This document shows positions 1 through 61,644 of a stretch of DNA of 64,000 nucleotides, in pieces (within the stretch, counting starts at the first letter, position 1; each line of letters opens with the position of its first letter). Both the position numbers and the translations under genes were made by a program. The notes below the pieces were generated by a model. It did not search any database. It saw nothing but the letters and a program-made list of their open reading frames with translations, and had not been told where the DNA came from. The DNA comes from Lucifuga dentata. Its lineage: Eukaryota; Chordata; Actinopteri; Ophidiiformes; Bythitidae. The DNA lies in assembly GCA_014773175.1 (NCBI GenBank), contig VXCM01002243.1, positions 48,855 to 112,854 on the forward strand, written 5' to 3'.

Positions 1-119
<119 letters not shown>

Positions 120-265
120 CTGATGCTATGAAAATGCTTCTATTTTGCATTCTTTTTGAATTTAATACAGGATTTCAGGATTTTTCATTACAAATGATAA
201 TATCATCTTAACAATTTGAGTGAAAAGTTGAATCTTTGAAAAATGAACATGAATTTCAGAACATC

Positions 266-418
266 TTAGTATTTGGTATGCCCCCCTTTTGCTTTAATGA
301 CAGCACGCACTCGAGCTGGCATCATGGATTCAAATTTGTGCAAAACCTGATGAGCCAAGTTATCCCAGCATGATTTGACAACGTTCCAAAGAGCTTCTTG
401 TGCTGTCAGACTTTCTGA
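266..418 (-). pseudogene. Tc1-like transposase, C-terminal remnant
   Basis: The minus strand reads LTAQEALWNVVKSCWDNL, a methionine-rich turn, then RVRAVIKAKGGHTKY and a stop at 266-268. The ending 'AVIKAKGGHTKY' is the usual C-terminus of fish Tc1/mariner-type transposases. Upstream of about 418 the frame is closed, so only about 50 of the roughly 340 residues remain. It lies downstream of nalcn's 3' end. Confidence 0.7.
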
Positions 419-478
419 TTATTTCCAGATTTACATGGAAAACATTACAGATTTTCAATGTGGTCTCAGACTTTTGGG

Positions 479-518
<40 letters not shown>
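479..518. repeat. (CT)n microsatellite
   Basis: Perfect TC dinucleotide run. Confidence 0.95.
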
Positions 519-521
<3 letters not shown>

Positions 522-1330
522 AGATACATTAAGAAATAGTCTCTGGTGTACCTGGTTCTTCCCAGGTGTGGAGCTGAATAACACCAGCATGATTATTGGG
601 ATCTAGGAGGGATGTCTGCCTTGAACCTCAGGTGTTTCATGAAGTAGACCAATGAAAAGAAAGCAAATAAATGGTTGCATGCAAACTATGAATATAAATG
701 AAATTCAATTATTAATTCTAGGGATCAAGGTTTCCTCTCACCACTATACACCTACAATGATTTTTTTATAATGTAAAATTACTAACTTTTTTACATGTTG
801 ATATTTAATGTCATAAAAGTTCCAAAATGTTAAGAAAAAAATCTAAAAGCATACATTCTTAGCAATAATGTATATTATTTGTGAAAAAAAAATTCAGATT
901 TCTTTTGCTCGTAGATGCCTAAGCACTGCAGGCCTTTATTATAATAATTTAATACTTTACAAATCAAAAGGATTTATAATAACTTACAAAATATATATCT
1001 TTGACCAACACAATTACATAAGACAGACATAATTTTAAATTACATATACAATCATGAATGTAAATTTAAGCTTTATTTGCTTGTCTTAACATAATTAAGA
1101 TATGAGAAAAGACAGTATAAAGTGACTATAATAAAATGTACCTTTATATTAAATACTGAAGACCAGAACAAACATCATTGGCACAATCGACATGGATTAA
1201 GAGGGGAGAACAGAGACAAACCATCGACACGGAAAGACATCACAAATGAAAACTTTAACACAATTGCCTGTCTCGAGTATTGGAATGAAACAGCGGGAGA
1301 GAAGAGAACATACAGTAGCAGCTTCTTAGT

Positions 1331-1640
1331 TTATTTCATAAATCCAACATAAAGTTTCCTCCCATTCTCAATATAATCATTTTTAAAATAGCTTTTCCCA
1401 CTACAGTCTATTTCAACACTAATAGGTGCCTGCATAGAAAAATTAGCAAAACAAGTGGAAATAACAGAGTAAAAAAATACACGTCTCAACGGTCTGCACG
1501 CGATGTACCAAAGTCGACTTTCTAACCAGAAACCTGGATAGAAAAACGATAAGAAAAACATTCCATCCACTGATCACAGGAGGAGACGCTTCAATCAGCA
1601 TTCAGGCTCTTCTGTGAAAACTGCTCAACGCATTTCATCT
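1331..1640 (-). other. nalcn: nalcn 3' UTR (minimum extent) with candidate poly(A) signals
   Basis: Sequence downstream of the nalcn stop on the minus strand. On that strand AATAAA occurs at 1330-1335, 1072-1077 and 935-940, so the UTR may end near 1310 or continue to about 900. The true cleavage site cannot be told from sequence alone. Between 420 and 900 I see only AT-rich sequence and a CT microsatellite. Confidence 0.5.
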
Positions 1641-50253
<48,613 letters not shown>

Positions 50254-50861
50254 TCAATCACAATCAATGTAAATTGCAACCAATATGAAGGATGAAAGAA
50301 GGGCTTGTTGCAAATCAGTAATCATTTTCATCAGCTTCACATTCAACGTGTTCACATTTGGGTGCTGATAATGAGCCACTAATAGCATGACAAATTAGGC
50401 TATTCTCAAAGAAAACAAATCTTTTCCAATCTGAAAGAAGGTTATAACTTGGAGAGACAGACAGGTATAATGTACCACTGAGCTAAAGTGAATTGCTTTG
50501 AATAAAAATTAAGGGAGCAGGAAAATTAGATTCCTTGGCTCAGATGTCTTTTTCCTTTTGTTCTGCACAGGTGTGAATTCATCAAAAGCGGATGACTACG
50601 AATGGAATATTAAAATGGGTTTTATTTGATTCAAGATAAGTAATCCTCTTATCTGATGTAGGGAAGAGAACATTTACAGTAAGAAATATATGGTTTGTCA
50701 TGACCCATGTCATGTCAGTCATCAGGAAGATGGCTCATGCTGCACTGTCAACATTGCAAATGTCCATTTTTGCAAAAATAAACCTTTGAGACAGATGATG
50801 TACAGTCAGCAGTAAAAGACAAATTAGGGATGCATTCATTCCTATTGGATGGCAAATTGGA

Positions 50862-50958
50862 TAGTATTTGTAGTAATAGTAGTAGTAGTAACAGTAGTAG
50901 TAATAGTAATAATAATTGTAATAGCAATAGTAGTAGTAGTAGTAGTAATAGTAATAGT
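50862..50958. repeat. (AGT)n/(AAT)n trinucleotide repeat
   Basis: About 97 nt of AGT units with scattered AAT and AAC variants. It reads as poly-serine/asparagine in one frame but is intronic. Confidence 0.9.
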
Positions 50959-51311
50959 TCGTTCCTATTGGATGACCAGCAGCTTAAACTCTATGAAATG
51001 AAAAGAAATTAAGAGCCTTTCATTGGTTGATAGAGAAACATCCAAGAAGACAAAAGAATCAGATAGCCTGAAAGAAAAAGGGGAAAAAAACCCTAAATAA
51101 ATGTGTTATTTCCTGTGGTATTGAACATGACGATGAGATGAAAGAATGAGTAAAGAACCACAAAAACAAAGACTATCCGTGCATACAATATGACAGATGT
51201 GATCAAAGCCTTTAATGTGTCAAAGCTGAATGAACAGATTGTGAGTGGGTAGAATCCCTCACCCTAAAAAAAGACTATCATGTGAGATTAGCAATAGGAA
51301 GCATGGGTAGG

Positions 51312-51353
51312 GCAAAAAAAAAAAAAAAAAAAANAAAAAAAAAAAAAAAAAAA
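51312..51353. repeat. Poly(A) tract containing an N
   Basis: A-run interrupted by the N at 51334, so its true length is unknown. Confidence 0.9.
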
Positions 51354-51488
51354 GTGAAAAATCAGAGGAAAAGAGTTTAAGACAGATGAAGAGTGTTTGC
51401 AACATTGCTGGAAAGATCAAACTCCCTAGGAGCTTGTATCACTGCCATACACCCTCCTACACACGAATACACTCACAGTTCAAACTCT

Positions 51489-52043
51489 TTAAAGGATCAG
51501 ACTAGTGATTTTGCATGTTTAAGCCCAATAACGGCATACATGTTACATTATTGACAACCATTTTCCAAAACATAACACTACATTTATTTTTCCTGTTATT
51601 TTGCCAAATCCCCTAATCTTTCAAAATCAAACGTTCAGGTGAAAATTCAATGTTTCACCTGCTAACAACATGTAGGAGGGACGGTCGCTTTTAATTTCTT
51701 GGTAAAGGCCATTTTATGGGACTATATTCCATGGCGGAGACACACAGTTTCTTCCGTGCAGCTCTGTGTTGGACTGGTTAAATAAACCTACTTCCACAAA
51801 AGCAAGTTTCAAGTGTCTCCAAGCTGGTTTTTGATTTTTTTTTTTTTTTTTNTTTTTTTTTTTTTTTTTTACTGTACTAGAATGAACTGAAACCAATGGC
51901 AATCTGGAAGGTAGGAAAAACTATTCTATTACCACTACAATAGTGTGTTTTGGGAAATGGATGTCAGTAACATAATGTGTATGCAGGTTGCATTCACAGT
52001 ATATTGGGCTCAAATATGCAAAACCACAGGAATGCTCCTTTAA
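51489..52043. mobile_element. Family B MITE, complete copy
   Basis: Left TTAAAGGATCAGACTAGTG and right 'aggaatgctcctttaa'. It is interrupted by a long T-run with the N at 51852. Confidence 0.7.
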
Positions 52044-52207
52044 AGTCTAGAGAGCCTGATTGCTGGTCTTGAGTCAATCCAAAAACAAGCAATGATGAAG
52101 CGAAGAAGATAAAAGTGTTTGAATGAACTTTAAACCTGTAGGTTATGTGACATATTGCTGTCTTGAGTAAAAATCCTCTTATTGAGTGGACAGTTGAGAC
52201 ACAGGAC

Positions 52208-52229
52208 AGCAGAGAGAGAGAGGGGAAAG

Positions 52230-52266
<37 letters not shown>
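52208..52266. repeat. (AG)n purine tract
   Basis: Purine-only run of AG with a GGGGAAAGGGG interruption. Confidence 0.9.
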
Positions 52267-52271
<5 letters not shown>

Positions 52272-52579
52272 TTTTCTCTTCCAGGATACAAAGAGCAAAG
52301 GTCATCTGCCATTTCTTTGAGCTCTACTGATAGAGCAGAGCTGCTAGCCTTGGGGTTGGGTATTTTTGTAAAATGTGCGTACGCTCACACACACACAGAC
52401 ACACACACACACCACACACACACAGTAGTTAGGCACCCTGACTGAGACTGGATGTGACAAAGCAGTTTGACATTTCCAGCTACCAGACGCTCTCCCCCAT
52501 GGGTGTTTTGGCTGAACAGAGTTGTGTGCGTGAGTGTGTGTGTGTATTATAGTGTGTAAGGGTGTAAAACACAGAGGAA

Positions 52580-52581
<2 letters not shown>

Positions 52582-52620
<39 letters not shown>
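52582..52620. repeat. (AG)n purine tract
   Basis: Perfect AG run about 315 nt from the previous one, on the same strand. Confidence 0.9.
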
Positions 52621-52621
<1 letters not shown>

Positions 52622-53989
52622 AGAAAAGAAAATGTATGCTTGTGTGTATAAGCAGTTGATTTTCTCAGGGTCCTGACTTTGCCTGTATCCTCTGTCAGCT
52701 TTTGGAAATCACGCTGCTTCCCAAAGCAGGGAGCTAAAGAACATTTCAACCTCTGTCATTTGGCGATAAAGTCTGCTCATCCAGCTCTGTCTTTTAATCT
52801 TTATTGCACTTTATCCTTTAACCCAAATGGATAAAGATGATAAGACTGTCATCCCGCTCCCCAGGCAAAAATGGCCTCTTTTGCCTGATACCGCTAGCAT
52901 ATCATACACGGGCTCAGGATGTCAGAATCTATTCGACAGCATCTATTGTGCAGCAAGATGGCTCTCCCCTGCCGTTTGATGTTTCTTAGCCTGTGTGTCT
53001 CTGAAATCCTTTCCCACTTGTTTGATAGACGCTACTTATTAGCGTTGCCTCTGGCTGGGTCTTTGAAACACCAGGTGCTAACAAGCGTGTAGACGCACAC
53101 ACAATGAAGTCGTTTTGCAAGGAGAAGCTACGCATAAGTGTTGGCTTTGGCATTTGGCCCGGGAACACTGGCATCACTCTGTCTGTTAGCAAGGCAAACA
53201 CAAAGGTGGCTTAATTTCTAATACATGACAGTACATTCTGCAAAAAATACAGCATCTCAGTTCTTATTTGCTTGTAGTGTCAACTGAAAGAAACTATGTA
53301 TGCACATGGTGCTGCAGATAAAAAGACATAATTTCAAGTGGCATTAAAATGGGTATTTGGGGGAAGAGTGCACTGTGGGTGAACTTCCCTGCAGTTACAA
53401 ACAAGAATTTAAAACAAAAGGAAAACAAGAAGGAATAAACACTCATTTTTCCTTTCCTCTGGCGTTTAGCTTGTTGTTGGGGTCTTATGATCTTTATCAC
53501 CCATTTAACGTCCAGTCAATTTAAACAGCAGCAAAGTCTTGCTCTCTCTTTCTCGAGGCCACTCATTAAACAGGTTGAGTCGGGTCTGAAACCGGACCAA
53601 AATACAACTTAATTTGGACTGGGAACAAAATATTTTTTTTTAGTTTGTTTGGCTGGCCATTTTGTTTTATGTCTTTTCTCTGCAATCTGTTGGCACCGCT
53701 TGTATCACCACTTGTAGGTGATACATTGCTATCACATCACCTCACCTGTCATCTTTCAGCTGCAGTTAGCAAGTGCGCTGTTGGTCAAAACTAGCTGATG
53801 TAAGGAAAGACAGGTTGACAATGAAAACCATGCATTTAGGATGAGTGGACTAATACTAAAATACCAAGTGAGTAGATTGAGCTCCAGGTGGTTCTTCCTA
53901 TTCTCTCCATGTTTGCTTCAATATACAGCTGTAAATCAGCATTTGCAACTATGAATACAACCAACAACCTCAAACTGCAGCAAACTCAT

Positions 53990-54190
53990 AATGAACACCT
54001 ACATAAGAAGCCCCCTTTTTGCACCACAGGAACTTTTTCAGGAACCAGGAACCTTTTTAGAAACTCAGGAACATTTCCTTTATTTCAGACCAAGGGATCA
54101 GAGACCAATTTGATACTAGACTGAAAGAGTCTGAACCATTTTTAGCTCCTACTGCACAGTAGGTACTCTGTTCTTGAGTGGCAGTCACAA
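53990..54190. repeat. Dispersed repeat with repeated 'aggaac' motifs
   Basis: 'caccacaggaactttttca', 'ggaaccaggaaccttt', 'atttcagaccaagggatca'. I recall similar phrases at many fish loci, so it is probably a DNA-transposon derivative. Confidence 0.4.
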
Positions 54191-55616
54191 TATCAAACAT
54201 TGCTGATTGATCAGATGGAAGCTTTCAGGTTGGAAAAACAGCATTTTTAAATACTTGTGTTTGGCTTATTTTTGTACGTAGCATAACAAAAAGATCTTGA
54301 TACATTTATTGGAACTTGGAATCACTCATAATGTCAAGCCGTGCTGAGAAAAATTGCATAATAAAGCAAGACTAACAATGATCACAAGTATCAAAACAGC
54401 TCCGACAGTCGTAGCAGTAATTGGTATGACACAATGGATTTTATTCTGGGACACAAACTAGCATATTCCAGTACCGTCAACATGAGAGACTCAATGTTTT
54501 TGTTGGTGAATTAGATGATAACGTGATCCCTCAGAATGGGGGATCGTCAATAGAAGGTAAGTTGTGTGCTTGTGGTGTTGAAATGACCTGGCCGTAGCAT
54601 TTCTGTAATCTTCATGGTACTTGAAGTGTGTTGCAGATGTGAGCACCGAGGTTGCTGAAGGAACCGTATAGTTCAAGTTCCAGATAGTTCTGGGTTAAGT
54701 TGTTACTTCTGAACTTTTGGTATGAAAGTGTCTAGTGTCTCCGCCTGGCCATCACAACTTTTGTGCCCAAGATTACAGACTTGGTTACACAACAAAAGTG
54801 TCACTGCTCCCATTAGCACACTAATGGTTTTTTTGTGTACACAGTTCTGGAGTATTTGGAACTTAAATATGACTCACGTAATCCACCCTTCCTGGACCTG
54901 TGATGCTGTGGAAATTTGGTATTTGGATCTCATAAGTGGGCAAGAAAGCTTTCAACTTTTTTCATAAAAGCTGTTTCATCATGATCACCTGTAAGCATAC
55001 TTATCATCTCAGGGATGGGATATGGATAATATCTGGAGCATTTCCAGGGGCTGCAAATGTAACACACCCAAAACAAAGAGGCAGATTGACAGACCAATGA
55101 CTGTATCCTTGTGCTCCATCTGTTCACTCAGATTGCCAAGGAGGACAAATGCTCTTTCCACTGATACATGAGATGAATGCAGCACATGTGAACAGAACTG
55201 GCAGGATGTAGCCAAGTGACAATATTCACACAGGAATTGTCACCAACAGACTGGACCATGTTCTGGCACAAATTTCTGCTACATTTTTCTCCTTCCTGTT
55301 TACTGAGATTAAGAAGAAATTGAGTGGCTTCACTGCATCTCTGGCATTTGCTGTTAACGAGAATTCTATCAAAACCTTTGTCTTTCTAAATGTGTTGCAT
55401 ATAACTGAGTGGAAAAGATGAAACTTCTCAGCTATCAAAGAAAAGTTTAATCTGCGGCTCTTCACTGAAGGAGTGGGTGTGTGATATCTTGCTGGTCTGG
55501 AGATCTGGCAAAGTGGGAGTCCCTCAGCTTTTTTTAAGGTCTCAGCTGGAGCAGGCTGACTCATGTCTCTGGCTTAGAAATGTCTTAATAAAACCTGATG
55601 GTCTGCCTGCCTAGCT

Positions 55617-56127
55617 TTAAGGACCATGCCGGTGATTTTGCATGTTTGAGCCCTATTTATAGACTATTAAAATAAACTTGTAGAGACTTGAAATGTGCTT
55701 GAGATAAATAATTCATCACAGCAAACACAATGTCTTGGATCAGCCCAGGTTAGTTTGGAAGTCAAAGAAAAAAAAATGCATATCTTCAAAACCTGATGAT
55801 CAGAAATGTTCTTTTTCTTCAAGTACCCTTATTTAACCAGTCTAACATGGAACAGCACGGAAAAAAAAAATGCATGTCTTTGCCAGGGAATATAATGAGC
55901 AGACATTTTTTTACCCAGAAATTAAAAATGACCATCCCTTCTATGTTCAGATGTACATATTAGCAGGCAAACCTTTGAGTGTATCACATGAACATCTGAT
56001 GTTGAAAAACTAGGGGATTTCCCTAAATAACAGTAAAACTAAAATATGGCTTTATGGTTTGGAAAATGGTTGTCAGTAACGCATTTATTGGGCTTAAACA
56101 TGCAAAATCACTGGTGTGGTCCTTTAA
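55617..56127. mobile_element. Family B MITE, complete copy
   Basis: Left TTAAGGACCATGCCGGTG and right 'actggtgtggtcctttaa'. Inner phrases 'gagacttgaaatgtgcttg' and 'ccagggaatataatg' match the other copies. Confidence 0.75.
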
Positions 56128-57732
56128 TCCTGGCTGCATTATGCCACCCTCTGCGTCTCTTTCCTCTCTGTCTTTTCTTATGGATTTTTAGGTTTATTTT
56201 GGTTTATTTATCATTCCAGCATCAACATATGAGCATCTGGGGGGATTGCAGCCTGGATGAAATAAAGTCAGATTCAGCCGTCATGTCTGTGTTTGCTCAT
56301 TCCAAAATCTCTGTAACACTGTTGATCTCACAGGCTCGGTGACATCTCCTCTTCCGTGTGATTTTCTTCCTACCCTTCCATTTCCTTTCACATATTCACC
56401 TTTCTATTCCTCAATATTGCCCCTGTTCTATTGTCTCCCTTTATGTCAATATGATTCCTTTACTCTCCTCCCACTTTCCTCTCTGCAGCCAATTTCCTTT
56501 TTCTGTGTGTCCTCCTTCTCCTTCCAAACACAGATAAATTCACCTTAACCTTCACACACTGTGGTATATGTGCATGTGTGTGAGTTTGCAAAATGATAAG
56601 AGAGGTGTCTCTGGGGAGAACCAGGGGCAGAGATTGGTGGCAGAGGGAAAGGAGGGTTTTAGGGAATCGATAACCTCTGGCTTGGGATGAGAGAGGTTAG
56701 AAGGGTGTTCTTTCCATTAGACATCAACATCCTCCTATGAGCTATAAGCTTATCCATCATTCTGTACTTAACTCCAGGGGCCAAAGGGCTGGGGGGGGGG
56801 NGGGGGGGGGGGGGTGAGTGGGCAGCATCATATAGTGGTCGTGGATTATGAGACGTGAGGAGTTGCTTAACATTTATCATGGTTTTCTTCTCCGTTCAGT
56901 ATAGAGTCACTTGTGATTATTCTCTAACAGCTGATTTTGCCATGAAAACATTTCTTTTTTTTAGGGTTAGTTTATGTATATATGTGTTTCCTCTTTGGGG
57001 AGTACAAAGTAGCAATTATGAAAACTAAATTTTTATTTTTTCAAACCTGCAGGACACTCCTGTATAGTGTCATCCTCCACCTAAGCTCCATACTGTAGTG
57101 TAATTATGGTATGGTGGAGCACTAGAGGCTAATTAGTGGACCAGGCCTGTAGGGGAAGAGACAGGAGGCCTCATTAACCTCCACTGGTCTGTATTCCTAT
57201 CAGGACAGCAGACTGAGAAAGTCACATGAAAGCACGAAAGCAATTTAAAAATGTCAACTGACAGAGCAAAGGAAAGTGTAGTATGTAATGGGACAGACAT
57301 TTTGAGGGTTATTCATGAAATACAGATTTGACTGGCCAGTAATGGTCAAATATCCTAACACAACTCTGTTCCCTCCTTCATAAACTTTTTTTACTGTGTC
57401 ATTTATCATCTGCCTTGAAAGAGGCATTACTATGTTATTTCCTCATTTGCATGTTAGTAATCTATTCATAAAATATTTCATTGTCACAAAAATACCTCTT
57501 GCTGCAAATTTCATCAATATAAATCTGAAAGAAGTTTTAAACTCTTTTTGCCCCAAATGTGTTTGTGATGAATAAATCTGTTATATAAGCCAACATAGTT
57601 CATCAGTAATTTTATATAAATGGCATGTGGACATAGTTGCAGCATTGTGATTTTAGGTTTCTTCTGCCAGTTTAATGTGTCCATTTTGCATTGACCACAG
57701 GAAGCTATTTATTAGCATGCTGATTTTCATTG

Positions 57733-57760
57733 GCTTTTACCTGAGACAACAGGTAAAAGC
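57733..57760. repeat. Perfect 11-bp inverted repeat with 6-nt loop
   Basis: GCTTTTACCTG (57733-57743), loop agacaa, CAGGTAAAAGC (57750-57760). It is followed by repeated 'tctaagac' units. Confidence 0.9.
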
Positions 57761-59705
57761 TTTGTCTAAGACTTTAACTCTTTATCTAAGACAAGCACCA
57801 TTGTGCTAATTAACATATGAAAAGCTTAATCAATGAGCTTCAATTATTGCCATGCTTACTTAATGTGATGCTGTGTAGTTACCATGATTTTTCATGAATT
57901 CTACCTTTTATATTTAACATTAAAGTGGGCGGGCACCTACTTGTGTGTTACAAGTACTGGAAGTATGAAAACTGCCAAAGTTGCCAAAACTGATTTTCCA
58001 TGTACAGTTCACAGTTCATTTTATGCGGTCTGCTAGGTTTTACAGTCTCAGTAAAAAGGCCAAATTGGAGAGAACTGCATTTTAAAGACTAGTAATATGG
58101 CTTTGTGCAGGTAGTTGATACATTTTTTTTAGTTTTATACTTTGAGTATAGTCTAAATCAATGGTTCTCAATCTTGACTCTGGTACCACAACACTACATG
58201 TTCAGCTAAATCACGTGTGTTCACTTGATTAAGAGTTGGTTCCTCCCACATCTTAATTGGCTAAACTAAACTCACAAAAGTCACAGAACCTTGTACTATA
58301 TATTATTACCCTGTACATACTGCACATAGCATGTGTCTCTACTGTTCTGTGCAAACTGTGCAAGACATCCAATGTACCTGACCAAATGGCCAATAAAGCC
58401 TCTTGAATCTTGAAAAGACCCCTGGTATACAGAATTTTTTGATAATGGCAGCTACTGCAAGCAACAGGAGCCACTAAAAAAGAAAGCATCACCTACAGAA
58501 ACTCACTTCACGAACAGAAGAGTTGTCACAGAACTGACCACACTCACTGACAAGTGACTTCACCTCAGCAGTAATGGCTTAGGATGATAGATGCCATCAA
58601 AATAAAGACCATAGCGAGCATTATTGGTGTAACATTAATAAAAACAATAACATCAAGTCAGAGATTATGGCCAAGAAAAGATTATGGGGTTATTTTGGTT
58701 TGTAGCACCTTGAGAGGGGAACTGCCATTTCCTCTCCATCTCCAAGACAAGTAGGTGGTTAATCAATTACATGTTATCTCCAACTGCTGCAGCCCAACGG
58801 ACCCAGACAGAGCATAACAGACACAAACATACACGCAAATGGACAGACAGGTCAACACACAGACTGACGGGCTGACAAGCAGACACACAGATGCATGGAG
58901 GTATATGCCCACAGATGTACAGGTGGTTTCAAAGACAGTCAGGCAGGTATGGGTGAGTTAGCAGCAGACAAACAGGAGGACACACAGGCTGCCTGTCTGC
59001 AGATAGCACCCACCTGCAGCCCTGAAACATTTTAATCATTTGATGGCCAATTACTCTGGAGCCAGGCAGAGCAGAACAGAAACTCACACTTCACTTTCCC
59101 TGCGCTCACAGACGGTCCTGCAGGCCGGATTTCCACTACCTGCTTGTCTTCACTGTACCTTCCTGTTCAGCTAGCAACAATCCTTACTGATTGTGGGTGA
59201 AAAGCAATGAAATAAGGGGGTTACAAAGAGGGATATTCAACATTAATCGAAACTGTTGCACCTGAGATTCCAACATTCTTCTAAAAATCTCTTGTACAAT
59301 AATATATCAGTATAGACACACATATGTACAAGCAGAAAGACCTGAAGATTTTAAATTAAGTTTCTGTCTTTGTGTAAATCTTGTCTGTGGCAAGCAGACT
59401 TTTCTGTGCTGTGTAAGCCACTTGAATGTGTGGTAATTTTAGCCAGCAGCCCAGTTGGACACTGACTCATACGCCCATATGTAGAACTGTTCATTCTTTG
59501 TTTATGCATCAGCTATTCTCAATATAGTGCATGACCATAGGAGGAATGTGCTAATAATAATTGATGCTCTGCCAAGCTATATAGTGAAAGAATCTACTAG
59601 TTTACCCAGAGAATCTGGGTGAGATAGCAGGTTGGTTGTATTTGATTCTCTCCTGTGGTCAATAAAACCATCTGACAATTCTACAAGTCTCAAATCCTCA
59701 TTTGC

Positions 59706-60206
59706 TTGGGAATCGCAACAAAATCGCAAGAAGGGATGGAAATTTTATTCTTCACCTCCTACCCTGCACCACATTATTTACCAATGGTTATGACCTTTGC
59801 AGCAGGAAAAAAAGGCTGGTGTCAATTTGTAGAGCAGCCGGTAGAGTTGAAGTTCACTTTGCACAAACAGCCAGTCAGTGTGAGTCAGACAGAAGTGCTG
59901 AGCACTGTGACTGACCACTGCTGGAGGAAAAAACAGCAAGAGTTTCATCAGAAGGGATGGGAAATGGAACAAAATTTTCAACTATCAGCACTGGTCACTA
60001 ATGCTTTGGAGAGGGTCTTTTTCTCCAAGGTCCATGTGACGGCTCGGTATGCTTCAAACAAAGCTCCTGACAGCTTGCTGGATGACTTCAGAACTCTGTT
60101 CTGCCTGTCAAAATGGTATCCGACAAAATCTGTAACTTTCCATAACCAAAAATCCCACAGTCTCGTCTACATGGTGCATGATTGGCTAGGTGTGTTGAGG
60201 TGTTGA
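59706..60206 (+). other. Longest non-nalcn open frame (about 166 codons), possible exon
   Basis: Open on the plus strand from 59706 (a TTG, so an internal exon rather than a true start) to a TGA ending at 60206. The first ATG in frame is near 59736. The predicted protein has balanced composition, with segments such as GKKGWCQFVEQPVELKF and LSKWYPTKSVTFHNQ. It has no signal peptide or membrane segment I can see. I do not recognise the family. A phase-0 donor, ATG|gtgcat, near 60174 would join it in frame to the exon-like segment at 60492. Antisense to nalcn, it could be an intronic gene, an old gene fragment, or chance. Confidence 0.25.
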
Positions 60207-60411
60207 AAGGTAGGCAGTTTTTTCCGCTCAAGCTTTTTCCCCCCTTTCTTCACATAACTACTTCCATCATTGTCCAAGGAGAGAAGTGAGTGAAAGTGAA
60301 TGTCTGTGTGAATGTGTGTGTGTGAATGTGTATCTCCATTAATATGATTACTCCCTCTCCTAAAGTGTTCTCTGTTATCATGTTTATATGATAAATCACT
60401 TTGAGATTATA

Positions 60412-60414
<3 letters not shown>

Positions 60415-60448
<34 letters not shown>
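60415..60448. repeat. (AC)n microsatellite
   Basis: Perfect AC run between the two candidate exons. Confidence 0.9.
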
Positions 60449-60450
<2 letters not shown>

Positions 60451-60491
60451 CACTCACTGTTAATAACTCTCCCCTCTCTATGAATACAGGA

Positions 60492-60596
60492 TTTTCGCCC
60501 ACCAAATTACAATGAACTTGGCAAAGCCATTACAGCTTGGAACCATCTTCACTGCATTCACATGGATTCTATGGTGGATCCACTATATCTGAAGGT
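60492..60596 (+). other. Exon-like segment with AG/GT borders, 35 codons
   Basis: Acceptor 'tatgaatacag', then an open frame DFRPPNYNELGKAITAWNHL and MDSMVDPLYLK, then donor AAG|gtacac. The phase is 0 at both ends. It follows the 59.7 kb frame by under 0.4 kb. The FRPPN..ELG run faintly recalls C-terminal segments of large CatSper accessory subunits, from memory only, so no name is given. Confidence 0.25.
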
Positions 60597-61644
60597 ACAC
60601 AGTTTTGGTTAACTTAGCATTGATATGTAGCCTGGGTGATTGCATTGAAAAGTTTAGTATAGTGTTAATTGTATCTTGTTGATTGTATTTTATCTCTGGA
60701 AGGCTACAAGAAAAGTCCCAACAGAAATTATTATACTGTGACAAAGATGACAAAGATGCCAAAGAACACACTATTTCCAAAAATGAGAAAATAAGCTATG
60801 TCAATTAGTTGAATCCCTACAAGCTGCCTAGCAAAGAGTAAAGTACTAATCCAGATCTGTTGCCTCATCTTACATTTGCACATATTTTAATGTGTATCAT
60901 GAGGGCTTACACTTCAGAGCCATTTTGCAGTTATAAATCACTTGAAGATTATTTACAATTTACAAGTGGATTGGTACAAGATCTGCAGATCTGCCCCCAG
61001 CTGGCTGTGATATAACATCTGAATAAAGGCATGCTAGCTAGCCAATATTATCAGCATGTAGTAGTGTTAGATATACATACTAGAGTAGTAATAAAGTATA
61101 TGGTGGCCCTATAGAAAACTTAATTACCCAAAATTACACATTTTAAGATGGATTATTTGCTTCATGATTGACACTTTGGAGGTCACTTTTGGAGGCTAAA
61201 ACAGCGACCAGTAATGGATTCAGCCTATTGATAAATCTCAGTGTCCAATCCCAGCTGTCAGACTAAGACAAATAGCTCACGGTGATGTAGGAATATAATG
61301 GAAGGTCCACAGCTATAGATGTAAAGCAGCATTTCATAACAGATGACAAGTAAAGATGAGGACTTCAAATAAAGATACCCATTATATAATTGAGCAACTG
61401 TGTTAATGCCTTCAGGTGATGTCATATAATCAATAAAACACTTTGAAGCTTTTTAGAGGGATATTAATTTGGGCTGCTGTGATGGAAAATGAAAGAGCAA
61501 ATCAATGAGATATGATGGATCATTTGATCAATAGCCTCTACATAATTAATGTATGTAGAGGAAAAACAACATGAGTGAAATCATGGGATTAAATCAACAT
61601 TATAGATCATCCTTGCATCACTGGTATTGCTAGAAATTACTTGT

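Noticed and set aside
50830..51012. Serine/asparagine-rich open frame
   Set aside because: It is a translation of the AGT trinucleotide repeat inside an intron.
54930..55564. Minus-strand frames containing 'SSHVSVERAF', resembling the C-terminal dimerisation region of hAT transposases
   Set aside because: The match is only about 10 residues. The flanking frames do not continue the family pattern and several frameshifts would be needed. A blastx hit to hAT across 54480-55600 would revive it.
55226..55564. 112-codon minus-strand frame
   Set aside because: No recognisable domain and no splice context in the correct nalcn frame. nalcn's next exon should encode the I-II linker, which this does not resemble.
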